The position numbers were made by a program, and so were the translations under genes. The notes under the pieces were generated by a model, which saw only the letters and a list, made by a program, of their open reading frames with translations, searched no databases and was not told the origin of the DNA. From Apteryx mantelli (taxonomy: Eukaryota > Chordata > Aves > Apterygiformes > Apterygidae): DNA of 64,000 nucleotides. The stretch lies in the NCBI RefSeq assembly GCF_036417845.1, contig NC_089984.1, positions 34,197,447 through 34,261,446 on the forward strand, given 5' to 3'. Shown one piece after another: positions 37,970 to 60,994 of this stretch; within the stretch, counting starts at the first letter, position 1, and every line of letters starts with the position of its first letter.

Positions 37970-38042
37970 AAAATTAGGGTCAGTTCCTCAGAGGTCAATG
38001 GAACTGCCACTGTATTACACCAGAGGAGGAATTTGTCTTTAG
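37970..38042. repeat. Old interspersed repeat copy (aggtcaatggaactgcc...ttacacca type)
   Basis: 'ctcagaggtcaatggaactgccactgtattacaccagaggagg' matches the layout 'attgaagtcaatggagctgtgccaatttacaccagctgagg' of a common reptile/bird interspersed sequence. The same core recurs at 41141-41200 and 60690-60760. Confidence 0.5.
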
Positions 38043-41000
38043 TATTTTCTTTAGTGCTTTGCTACACTGCAGTCCTGTTTTGTTAGCCTTTCTGTAGCAA
38101 ACTGTGAAGACTGGGTGGGCAGCATTATGATCAGCGCATCACAACCAGGAATCTAGTAGGAAATCTGATAGCTACTGCAGACTGTCTTAAAGTTGCAGTG
38201 ACATACCTCAGCCCAAGCTGAGAAGATTATATTGCTGCAACCCTCCCAGCACTAGTGGGACAATGTCCAGAAAAAAGAGCATTATTTGAGCAGAAAGAGC
38301 AATGGTTACGGTGTCAGAGTTAGCTGCCAACCTGAGAAAAACAACCTAATTAATGACACAAAGGCTCCATTCTGCCTTCTTCCTCACCTTCCACTAAAAC
38401 TCCTTCCCCTGCTTCTCTACTGCCAAGAGATCAAGACCTGTTGCTGAGATAACAAGAACTAAAAGGCTTACAAGGTGTTATACATCACAGCATTGAGGTT
38501 GAGATCCAAAAAAGCACTTAGGCATCTCAAAAGCAACTTAGACCAAATTCAGGTGACTAAATTCCAGAATGTGACTCCCCCACCAATATCATTCTCCTTC
38601 AAAACACTTAATCCATGCATTCTTAACAGAAAATATCTACAGTTCTGCTTTGGCACATACCAAATGGCACAGCAGCACTGATTTCCACTGGATCCAGCAG
38701 CCACAGCCACTCTCTTTTTAAAGCATAGCTGGAGGAGACAGTTCTGGTGGTCAGAGCCCTTGCCCAGGATTATGGGAGATCCAGATACAATTCTCCTAGT
38801 CTGTAGAGTTCAAAGCTATCCTCTCCCAAAAGTGCTATAACTTCCACTTGTATGTTACCCTTAGGCATTCCACCTTTATGAACCATGTGAGGGCGCTGTG
38901 TCAACTGGAGCACATTCAGCCATGTGTAAGGCAGATTGTGCAGGGGTGCTTAAGCAAATTTCAAGGCAAACAAAAAAATAACGTCAAGTCAACCAAAGCA
39001 GTGTGTCTAGGACTCAATTCTGATGCCCCCACACAGATATCTAGTGCTATTTGAGATGCCCTTGAGTATCCTGCCTGGCCTCCAGATCCCACTCCAAAAG
39101 CACGAGTCTCCTAGAGGTTCTGTGTGACAGCTGTGGGTATCTTGGCCACCCTACAGAACCTCTTAATGTACTACATTAAGAGCAACTACAGAGGCAAATG
39201 AATCAAGCATCTGGCAAGTTTAGGCATCTCCAAAATGAGGTAGCAGTGCAAGAATGACTGTTCTCACATGACCAGTGTAAGTCATCAGTTCCGGTCTCAC
39301 ATGACTGATCCCATGACAAGCCTGTTTAGTTTCTCATGCCTTTGTTAAATCAAGCCCTAAACTCTTATCCTGTGTAACTAGCTAACTCTAAGACAGCCCA
39401 TAAAGAAATATGCCAAACAAAACACTTACCCACACAGAGGCTTCAAGGAAGCTCAGCTGGAAACCGATGCTTTGTTCCCACAGTCGCAAATCCCAGGCAA
39501 AACTTTGTTGGAGAAGCTTCCAAAGAGTATTATTTTGGATACACTGCAAAAGCTAAGCACTGACAAGAATAGCCATTGAGATGAACATGAAATGTGATTA
39601 TTTACTTCAGCCTCGATTCCAAGCTCTGTGTGATTTGCTGTTGTAAACGTTTTAGTGAATGCCTCGGACAGCAGAAATGTTAAGGGAATGCTTCTTCAGC
39701 TGAATATCTGTGCTCACCCACACCCCTGGGAGTGCATGTACAAACAGCAGTACTGCCGTGCCAAGCGTATGGCTGCAGGTGATTGCTAAAAAATTGTGAT
39801 TCAGCATTATGTAGTCACACAGACAGACAGCTGATACACAAAGAATTTATATAGCAGAAGACTGTCTCTTCTGGTAGTCCTAACCTCCATCTCTGATTTT
39901 GCTATAGTACCTTCTCCCCCGTTAACATAATTTCCTCTAATTTCCGCTGCTCTGATTTGATTTTATACAGTTATTGAAAAATGCAGGCTATCTGAGGACT
40001 TATGGGTGCTGAGTAAGTGTGGGTCCAAGGTGCTTTATTATGAACCTGCATGGTTCTATCATCCACTCGTGAGGCTGAAACAACACCATGTGTTGACAAG
40101 AATAACTAACCACATGGTATGAATAACTAACTATTGGAAAGGTATTTGTTCTATAAAATGCAAAACAATGCTGAAATCTATGAGATATGACTTGAGACAA
40201 TGAATCTACATAGGGTAGCACAGCTCATTGTAGACTCAGGATGCAGAACAACTCTGGCCGTACCAACACAGTGCTTCGTTTTCACAACAGGACGCATTAA
40301 CTGAGATCCAGCACAATCCAAATGCAGATATCATGCTTCCAGACCTAGCATAGATGTCTCCGCATCTGTGGGGTAGATGCACCTCGTCTCAGACAAAACT
40401 CTTAAGTATGCCAGGTTTTGGCATATGCTTGGAAATACCACCAATACATTGTCTAGGCCAGTGTCACCAGACCTCACTCCTCCTAGAATCAGCAAGCCTT
40501 TTCCATTGATTACTCTTACCCCATAAAATCCTTCCATTTAGCTACAGGAGCTCTTCAGCTTTATTGTCTTATGCAAGACAATGAAAAATGGATATCACAG
40601 TATCTCTTGCATATTCAAACAGCAGAACCTCATTTCCTTCATGTAAGAACCAGACAGTAGATATTCACACAGCTTTCAGTCACAATGAGAGGAACAAAAC
40701 TAAGGAGACAAGCTGCCCTTTTAGGTTAAATTCACAATGAGGCCTTCATTTACTCTTTGTTAAAATCTTTACAGATACTTAGATTGCTGAAATTATTCAA
40801 TGGGCTTGAAAAGGTTCAGGAAAATGCAACAAACCTCAATGGTGTCCTTTGCAATTTAATGACTTTCCTTTTTTTGTGCATGCAATTACAGAGAGAAACC
40901 TAAACCTTCCCAAGCCTTCACCTTTGATCAGAGCACATATCAAATACTGTTTGGCTTAAGTACATTTTGCGCTTGTTTCATATGCAAATACAAACATCTA

Positions 41001-41139
41001 CAGACCATTTGCACTTTCACCAAATTTGTTTCATGGATTTCATTCTGTTTTGTACCTTTCACCTAAAAGGGGTATCATGTACATGGAGACTACTTTTCTG
41101 TGAGGAGATAGTGAGAGATTTATTTTCTTTCAAAAATTA

Positions 41140-41205
41140 CGGGGCTAGATCCATCTTGGAGTAATTCCACTGAAACCTGTAGGATTACACCAACAATAAT
41201 TTAAT
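41140..41205 (+). repeat. Old interspersed repeat copy (gctagatcc...ggagtaattccac...attacacc)
   Basis: 'ggggctagatcc', 'ttggagtaattccactgaaacctgtaggattacacc' parallels 'gggctggatcc ... tctggagtaactccattgaagtcaatggagttacacc'. It is one of several copies in this window. Confidence 0.5.
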
Positions 41206-43950
41206 TTCATTATCTGTGTAATATCTTCAGAACAAAGCTAATCTGTGCATTTCAAATGCTTTTGTTAATGTCACGATGAAGTTGACAACTCGCATGCTTT
41301 TTAGCAAGATATTTACATTATGTCTATTACTGGGACAACCTTGGATTAAATTCTACCACATACCTTATGCTCCAAATCAGTCCCGTGTGGGTAGGCCTGA
41401 ATCTGATCCCCTGAGTTTGAAGAATTGATTTGATCTAAGTCACAAGGACTGGCTTTTTCATGCAAGGCTTCCCCTTGTTTCTGGGCTGTACAGACTTGAC
41501 AACAGGGCGGCTCATAATGTCTCAGCAGTCTCAGGTTTCTAGTCCCAGACTAAGTGTAGAGACACACACATACAAAGATAAAAATAAGTGAATCTTTACA
41601 CAGGGTATATTCAGCCAGAGCTGGGATTTGGAAATCAGATTTGGGCTTCATAGTGCCTGGAGAAGAATTTGGGATGAGGCTATAAAACAGACATATGGCG
41701 TTAAATCTTGCTTATTTTAGGATTTTGGGTCAGGATAATCCCTTGTTAGATCACACCAGATTATTTATGAGCTTTGTTTTTTGTTCAGTGGATTATTCTT
41801 TAATTTAATTAAAATAACAACCACCCCTAGCCAAAGGGCCTTATCCATGTGACGTGTTCAAGTAATCCCGTTTAAGTCAGTACACGACGGCTTGCAGGAC
41901 CTGGCTCACAAGAAGTGAGGGAGCAGCCTATTTAACGTTAAGTGGTCTGTATTGCAATCCTAGTGAAGCTTCAGGGCTAGGTTCAGCTTTACTATTTGAA
42001 ACTAAGGACAGACCTTTATAGGCTTTTTAACAGTTTCTTTATGGCTTTGGATCAGTTTTCAAAAATCAGAAGTCATCCTAATTACTTATAAGCATTTTCA
42101 TAACACTATATATTCACGCTGATACTAAATCACACTGCAGGACAAACCAAGGACAAACACTCTGTGGGTTTAGTGACAACAGCATCTTCAAGGTCAACAG
42201 AGCAATGGAGCTGGTCTCAGAGACACCCTCACCATCCCTGACTGGGCCAGAGCTAGCATCCCTTACAATGTGTGGTGTAGTCACGGCTGTGAGCAGCTAA
42301 CACCACATGGCTTAAAGCACTGCATGTGGTCTGCATTTAAAGCAGTGAAGTGATTTAGAGCCCCTTCTGGAGGTGGGCCCATAAACGTCACCACTCCTTT
42401 TCCGCACAAAGTACTTACAGAAGAGCTGAAACCTTGTTGTCTGACATTTCAGGTTAAGGTCAGGGCCACTGTGTTCTTCTGTCCCACTCCCTCCTCCCTC
42501 AAAACCTCCAGCACCAACGACAACTGGAACAGCTTATTGCATGACCCCTATATCCCAAAGGTTGCATAAGAGAAGGTAGACCCCTATCAAACTCCTGCCA
42601 CAGATGAGGCAGAATGAGGGACCAAAATCCATTAGGAAGCTCGACAGAAGGAGGCACCAAAATCAGCTCTGAGGGTCCCAATAGCTCTGGGTCCCACAGG
42701 CAAGGCCAGTAAGATCCTCTGTATTTTGTGATTCAAGCTGGAGATCAGTGCATAAATACCTTAACAGCACTTGGAGCTGGCTGGATATGCACGTGTCCAA
42801 CAAAGTACAGGACACGCCAGTTTACATGGCAAGACTGGTTTTAAAGACCCAAGGTTTTTATGCAGGTACATAAAATAGCAGAAATATACCCAAGTCCTTT
42901 TTCTGGACCTATCACTAAAAGTTAACAGTTAAAGAGAATATAATAGGTCACAAGTACATTTTACCAGCTATGACTGTCATAAGGCAAACATACAACTGAT
43001 GGGCATATGAAGAGCAAACTGGTTTGAACTTTCAGTAGAAAGGGGAATTTTACACATTCTGTGTGTGACATTTAACGGATATTATATAGTCTTATACACA
43101 CAGCATTACATATTATATGGCATAAGTATATATTATAATATTTAGGCTTACGGAAAATTCTACCTACATTCAATATTTCAGATTACATTCCTGTGAACTT
43201 ATACAAAAAATAAGTAGATAAAACAACCCCAAGGTTGGCATATGATCTGTTGAAATTATTCCGGTCTACTTACTTGCATGGCACAAAAGGGTGAGACTGT
43301 CAATAAAACATTCAAGATATATCTAATTCCCGTAAATTTTCACTGTGAACTGAGCACATAATTCCCTCAGGTACATTTAAGAGAGAGATCCTATGAGAAT
43401 TCAATTGAATTTGCTTGTAAAACAAAAGAATCTGTTTATAATTAAGCTGAATTCTGGAAGGCACCTGTTGTTCTGCCTCGCAAAAATGTTACGCTTTCCA
43501 AATTAACTTGTAAAACAAAAGAATTTGTGCCAGTTATATACCTTCAGCATATTTCTATTCAGTTATTTTCAAGGCCACCAACAAACACCATAGAAAGGGT
43601 TTTAAAAAAATCAAATGGCAGCAAAACAGTCTCATCTAGAGCAGAGGAACTGTTTTTCTACAGCTCTTTTTTTTCCTCCCACACTGGACAATACTGGTGG
43701 GTTGAGATTTAACCAGAGATGGGCTCCTTTTACAAGATTGCTTATATAAAGTGAAGATAAAACCAGCTGGGTTCATTTGAAAGGAGGACATCTTGGGAAG
43801 AGCCAATACGCAGCTACTGGAATAAGACTGGAATGAAAATCTGAAATACTTAGCCCGTTCCTGTCCTGTAGGTATTATACTTAACTTCTCGTAGAATGCA
43901 TAGGATTATAATAAGAAGGAACTGTCACTGAAATTTACTCTATGAGTTTT

Positions 43951-44019
43951 TATATATATGTATGTGTGTGTGTGTGTGTGTGTGTGTATACATACATACA
44001 TATATATATTATATATATT
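43951..44019. repeat. (TG)n / (TA)n / (CATA)n microsatellite
   Basis: TATATATG runs into about a dozen TG units, then CATA units, then TATATATATTATATATATT. It sits about 800 bases upstream of the TECTB start codon. Confidence 0.9.
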
Positions 44020-44831
44020 TTAATCAAGACTGAGTAAAAATGTTGAAATGGATTCTTTTTGTTGGAAATACTCGATCGAGAAGATTTTTTTTCTTTACCT
44101 GGGCACAGGTCTAGCTAAATTTTATATATATAATTTTACCTCTGAATGTCTTCTCAATGATGTGTACCTGGGGGCAAACACTGAAGAGTGAATGAGAACT
44201 CCAGCCCCAATCCCGCAAGCTGTTCCTTGTTGGAACATGTTTCTACCCATGGGAAACAGCTTGCAGGTTTGAGGCCTGCAGTTGAAATGTAAATTACTGT
44301 TACATATGCTTACTCTGAAAACTCAAAGTTTAGCAGTAGAGATTACATCATTTACCAGAACTGATCTACACAAAATTAAGATTATATTCATCAGGATAGC
44401 CAAAGAACAGTTTCAGCATTAAATTAATAAGCAAAGTATGTTACTTACATGATATTTTGTGTAATCATTCCTATTGTCTTTTTTCAGCTTCCATTGTTTC
44501 CGTTTCATTTAGATATACTAACCTTAAAGTTTAGACTCTTTACAAGAACAAAAAAATCCTAGAATAACTCAAAGCTACCACTCAACTGAAATAGTAAAAT
44601 TGTCACAATAGTGACATAGAAATAATAGTGGTCTTTTGTAAATGTATGTCCTGTAGATGGAATTCATTTGGATGAAAGAGTATCAGTAATGTTATTTGTT
44701 TCTCTCTGCAAGAATAACATGTTAAGCAGTAGCTACAGTTCCAGGTTTGCAGTGAATGGATTTTTTTTTTCTTTCCAATTTTGAAGACAAATTCAGCTTT
44801 TATTCCCTGTGTCTTCAGATTGTTGCAAGAA

Positions 44832-55498
<10,667 letters not shown>

Positions 55499-55625
55499 AA
55501 CACAGCCCAGCTGTGTTTAACTTTTACCAATCTTCTTTGGAACTGGACTTCTTTACTAAAGATGTTTATTTTACAGAGGAAAAAAGAAAACCACAGAAAA
55601 TCCTTGTGCACCATTTTACCAGATA

Positions 55626-55631
55626 AATAAA
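55626..55631 (+). terminator. TECTB polyadenylation signal AATAAA
   Basis: A canonical AATAAA lies 128 bases after the stop codon, in the sequence GATAAATAAAATA. Cleavage would follow some 10-30 bases later. Confidence 0.65.
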
Positions 55632-55639
55632 ATATTCCA

Positions 55640-58600
55640 TGAGCTTTGTGCCTATAATACTGGGGAATCCAAAGGCAAATTTGCCGTTCCCATGTCCCTG
55701 CAGGTATTTTATTCCAGTAAAAATGCAAGGATTATACATTCTGCTGATGCCTACTTTTTAAAGTGTTGCAATGCCAACAGTACTTGTTTCTATAAGGAAC
55801 ACAGGGATATGCAAACTCAGTATTTTCCAAAGCCAAATTTCCCTTCAGGGACCCCTTCGCTGTCAGCCTCCCCATGTGTTACAGAACTCCCTGCTAGGCC
55901 TGACGCTGTAAAGCCTTGAACACTTTGGCTTGATTTCTGGAGCCTTTGAAGATAGGCTTACCTTGGGCAATTTGTCCCTTTGAAGCAAATCAGCCTTCTC
56001 ATGTGCAAAGTGCTTCAGTGGATCAGATCTGCACTACCAGGATCAATCCCTTATACATTTTGTGCATTTTCCCCCTCTTTATTCCATTGAGCTCACCAGG
56101 AACATATTATGGAAAATGCAGCATTTTCTCAAGCAAAGAACAGTAGGGTCCACAAAACCTGGCTCTACAAAATAGAAAATTAACATAAGTCACCTGGGAC
56201 CATATAGAAATGGATTTCACTTTCAGAAGGAACAAAGTGGAAATTTAGTACTTCCATAAGAACAAATCTCCACCATCCAGGCTAAAGAAATAATGTGTCT
56301 GGAGGAGGGATATGCTGGTTATACTCAGCCTAGTTTTTAACTCCAGAAAGCATCTCAAAATTTTTTGCAGCTATGTATCAATGCCTCTGACTTAAAACTA
56401 ATTTTCACAGCTTGAGCCCTGCCTGTCCAGTAATACTGGGTCAGCATACAAAGTCTAGTACTTCCGACTATGCCATGTGCATGGGGAAAGTAATCAGGCA
56501 TTGAATCCTAGCAAGAACATGTCTTCATCAACCTGTGCTCACAGCCACATCAGTTCTGGAAGCAAAATTTATAAGCAAATCATTCCACCCATCCTCTCCC
56601 CATACCACCTATTTTGCTCTGCTGGATAATGACCCAAATTCCTAGCTTTGCTCCTGAAGTTCAAGAGTTTTCTCTTAAGATTCCTGTCTGCTTGCCTCTA
56701 CCTTTACATCTATTTTTTCATCATAAACTAGTTTGAACACAAATGTGAAAATGTAAAGGTTGATCTATTTCTAAAACCATATTTCCCTAGAAACATCCTC
56801 ATGCAGCTTTTCATTCATTCTCTTCTTACTCATATTTATATCCACCAAGGTCAGAGGAATCAGAAGGCCTTTTCTCAGTGCTTACTGGAAGGACGACATG
56901 CTGTCTCTTATCTGTTCAGTACCTTTATTTCCCACAGAACATGAAAACTAACCTAACATGTCAGGGATGAGAGAAAAGGATGCTTTTCATGTAGCAAAAG
57001 TTAAAAGGTCCTCAGAAGTTATTAGCTGACATTCCTTTCCTGCTTCTCAGCAGTGTCAGTATTGATTGGTTGGGTTAAGCAGAATATGACATGTGCTGCA
57101 GTAGGCACAACACTGTTCAGAGTAGGATGTCTTGCTGACTGGACAGGCTTAGCATTGGACAGCTGTATGGTATGGATGCACATTAAGCACATCTGACATT
57201 GGAAAACAAGCTTGTGAGCTTTACAATATAACCTTGGGGACATAGCTGGTGTCAGATACAATAGGGCCCAGTGTTAGCTCTGTACCTGAGGTAACATCAG
57301 CCCTTAAATACCACTAAGAAGAAACCATTGGACACTGAAACCATGATTTCTAAAGAGTGGGAATTGTCAGGACATGAGAGTGATGGCACTTTACTTCCAG
57401 TACTTACTAAAATACCATTCAACAAAACTCTTGAAAGCATCAGGTAAGAAACATTCCTAGGCCTTTTCTATGAAACTTTCAGGATCCTAAAGCTGAAGGA
57501 GAGGAAGATGACTAAAGTTACTACACTTTATTTTTATTTGTCCCTGTTAATGAACACAGTGTGTGTACATATGTCTGTACACACTACACCTCGGCACTGC
57601 TAAACTGCACCACAGAGTTATTCTAGCTCAGTCCCTTCTCCAACAGTTCAGACATGTCAAAGGATGGTACAAGGATCTCTGCAGTGAACAGATCTGGAAC
57701 AAAATGTCCAACACAAGGGTCTTTCTGTGATCCTAAAAGCTACAGTCTAGCTTAATCCCTAACGACCTCTTTCTGCAGACCACTTTTCACAAAGTTCCCT
57801 GAAGCACTCACATACTTTTCAAGCTGCCATATAAAAGTGCTTATCTCTTCTCCCTTCTCTCCTTCCTTCAATTTTGAGAACTTTTTAGCTTGATGGTATG
57901 CCTGGTCCGCATGGCAAGGCTGCCTCCACCCCTTGCTGGCTTGAGGCCATAAAACAATGGTGGATCTCAGCAGAGCAGCCTTCTCGGAAATGGAAACAAA
58001 GACGACCACAGACATCCTGAAGCAGCATTCCTATGTTAGCTGTACTTTTGCATTTCTTGGATTTTCTAGACCCCCATCATCCCAGAACAGATTGGACTGT
58101 TTTGAAAAGAGGAACATCCCTATGTGGATGTTGTTCTATTGCACAGAATTCAGCAGCACATGAAATAAATATTGCTACAGTTTTTGCAGAGGAAACTTCC
58201 TGAATAATTCTATTAAATTATGTATTTTAAACTCACTGTCCTTTTAAAATCTCGTTATTATGAAGATAATTCAAAGCTAGAATATGCATACATTATATCC
58301 ACAGTTTTCATCTACACACAGGTTCACCTTACCATGGAGGTACTTACTATTCGGTTATCCAGGAATAATCTTAATTAATATGCATTCACAAGTAATTTAG
58401 AAGAATCAGGCTCCTTAAAAGCTGGAATCTATAGCAGAGAGCATTCACTCTGACAGCCTCCAGAAAAATACTATCAGCTCTGAAATGTATTTAGCCATTA
58501 CATACAACAGAGGGCACTCTCTTGACAGAATTGTCTGACTTAGGCAGACAAGGGTTTAAATTAGAGAACTGGATGTGTCACTTTGAAGCAATTCTTAGTC

Positions 58601-60850
58601 GTAGAAGTGTCTAAAGCAGCACAGAGCTATTGAACGTTTTGCACATCACAGAATATTTTGACCAGAAATAATGATCCTGCAGATTTTTTCCCTCTATTTG
58701 TTTTTTTGCCTCCCTTTCCTTCCACCCTCCTCCCACTAACACCCCAAGTTTCATCACTCCTTACCTAGTGGCTCTACCTGTTCCAATTTTTGTCCTTGTC
58801 AAATGAGATTAACACACTGGCTCCATTTCCAAAGCCTCTCTCTTTTGCCTTGCCCTTGCAACAATCAGCACTCTCCTATCATGGTTATTTTCTGCAGAAA
58901 GCCCTAAACTGAATTTCCTTGATAGGTTAATTAATTCTCTTCCCAGTTATGTCTTTACAGCCTCAATAAGTATTGCTTTGAACAAACATTACATGATCTC
59001 AGCAGCTCTGAAGCACACCTCTGAATTCCCAGGCCACCTCACTGCCCACTGTGGGATGGAGCCTCTGGGCATACAAATCTCCCATATGCATTACAGCACT
59101 GTGCTGAATGTAGATCATGCAGCCAGCTATCTGGTGACTGCAGGATGGGCAAAGCCCTATTACCAATCTGGATCACTGCCTTCCTACAGCACAGAAATGG
59201 TTTATCACTCAAGAAATGGCTCCCTCAGTGGTCACTAAAAAAGTCTGCCTGCCCCAGGAGGCAACAACATATGAACATATTCCAGCTCCAGAAGTGAGCC
59301 ATTTACTATTCCTTAGGGATGAACAAATTTTCCATCCTATATAACTTGCTTTAAAAATATGGACTATAATTGATGTTCATTTTTCTTAACCTTCATATGG
59401 CTTATCAATATTTATTCAGCTAAATACCATTTATTTTGCCAGTATCAGAAAACAGTCATTGCAAAAGATTTTATCACAAGTTAAAGCTTAATAAGCTTCA
59501 TAATTTTAGATGTACTATACGGCTGGATCTTTTGCAGCTGGTGGGGCATGAAGATACTTGTCTTGATCTCTGACTGGATGTTCAACTCTGCAATGCTGGA
59601 GCCACTCTATGAAGAAACTTTAGCCTTCATCCCTTTCATGCAACCGTCATTGGTTCGTACTGTGTTTGGTAGTTAAAGCAATGATTTCCTTCCATCAGAA
59701 TGAGAAGGAGTGTCAAGAGCCAGAGGAAATCACTATATGGGAAAATTCCATTTTCAGGAAGGAATGAGGAAGTTCTTTTATACAATTGCTGAATAATAGA
59801 ATCATACCTGCACTGAATCCATTTCCCTTCCTTGCATTTCCCCTGAAGTCAACCCAGCTTCTGACTATCCTGCATTGCAGATTGCCACATACCCTCCTCA
59901 ATCGTATCATATAATCAGCTGGCAATGGAAAATGAAACAGAAGGTAACGAGCTGCACCTGCCTTGTAAAGGCATCTACATATCTACGGATACAACATTGG
60001 GCAGGATTTTCTCATGCTAAGTCAAACAATGATCCCACAGGAAAGAGCATATTAATCAATTAGTTCCAAACGGTTTATTACATCCCATTTCTGATTTTAT
60101 CTGCAAGTATACTTTAATGTGGTACATGGACCAATTTTATTCTAACTATTCCTTACACCCCAAATGCCATCACCGACCACCAGTTTTCATGGAAAACTTC
60201 CCACTGTTTTTTCTGTTCATCTGTATTGCCCACCATTTTGACTATTACAGGAGATTGAACAGTCATCAAAGTCTTTACAGCGTAAAGTAAAGGATTAAAG
60301 CACCTGGAAGCATTTAGCAGACTTCTTTGCAGCACACATGGCCCAGAGGAGAATTTCATTACATATGCTGAATAGTAGGTTACAACCCTGCTCTAGCACA
60401 CAGCTCCAGACAGGTTGCATTATATTTACATTAATGAGATTAAGGCTAGAAACAGCAAGCTCTTCCTATGGCTTCTCAGACAAAATGCTTGATTTGAAAA
60501 CAGTTACAGAAGGATAAAATTGTCTCATAGCTCAGCATGGAAGCGAGGTCACTTTTAACCCAGCCCTCCAGTCACTATGAGTAAAAAAAATAAAATTAAA
60601 AAAAAAAACATGACAAGGACACTGTGGAATTCACACTGTATGACAAAATCATCTGGTAATGGTCAGGCTGGAATCTGTGCTGGCTTTCAGTTGAATTCCA
60701 CTTAGGTCAGTGGCTCTACACTGATTTATACCACCTTGGCAAGTGGAGCTAATGGTCTATACTTCAGGACAAAGAAATGCCCAGATCTAGTGAGTTTGGT
60801 GAGACCTGCAACACAAGATCATTCTATAGATCTTGAACTTTTGAGTTTGA
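55640..60850. other. TECTB-GUCY2G tail-to-tail spacer and presumed GUCY2G 3' UTR
   Basis: AT-rich DNA without a recognisable exon on either strand. The minus-strand 3' UTR of the guanylyl cyclase should occupy some of the upper end. AATAAA signals on the minus strand are present at 60074-60079 and 60136-60141. A long A-run lies at 60596-60609. Confidence 0.6.
60660..60765 (+). repeat. Old interspersed repeat copy near the GUCY2G 3' end
   Basis: 'gaattccacttaggtcagtggctctacactgatttataccacc' parallels 'gaattccattgaagtcaatggagctacactgatttacaccagc'. It is the best preserved copy of this unnamed family in the window, lying about 90 bases past the last recognised cyclase exon. Confidence 0.55.
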
Positions 60851-60856
60851 GCTCAT

Positions 60857-60994
60857 TCACCTGCAGAAAGCTCCCTTTTGCCTAACTTCCAGAGTTCTCC
60901 ACGATCCGTCTTCCAGATCATTCCTGAACTCTGGCAGCAGCATATTAAACCCAGACTTTCCTTTTAGCCAGAACATTCTTTGCTGTCCCTTGCT
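60857..60994 (-). CDS. GUCY2G: GUCY2G last recognised exon (C-terminal tail)
   Basis: The acceptor CATATTCCTTTGACAG is before 60994. The exon reads [16 protein letters not shown], then [16 protein letters not shown] and [13 protein letters not shown], to TGA (60859-60857). FWLKGK is the usual end of the cyclase domain. The stop overlaps a possible donor, CTGCAG|GTGAAT, so the true end could be one exon further on. Confidence 0.85.
   Translation of the reverse strand, partial: SKGQQRMFWLKGKSGFNMLLPEFRNDLEDGSWRTLEVRQKGAFCR

Larger units (their letters stand above)
10780..44780. other. Intergenic spacer between GPAM and TECTB, no gene recognised
   Basis: This is 34 kb of mostly AT-rich DNA between two divergently transcribed genes. 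I could assign no exon, retrogene, tRNA or intact transposon. It holds MIR-like SINE remnants and other old repeats, microsatellites and a few motif clusters, listed separately. The longest open frames (18218-18646 and 19060-19500, plus strand, 142 and 146 residues) show no domain, signal peptide or family I recognise. Elements controlling TECTB or GPAM could lie here, but sequence alone does not prove any. Confidence 0.7.
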
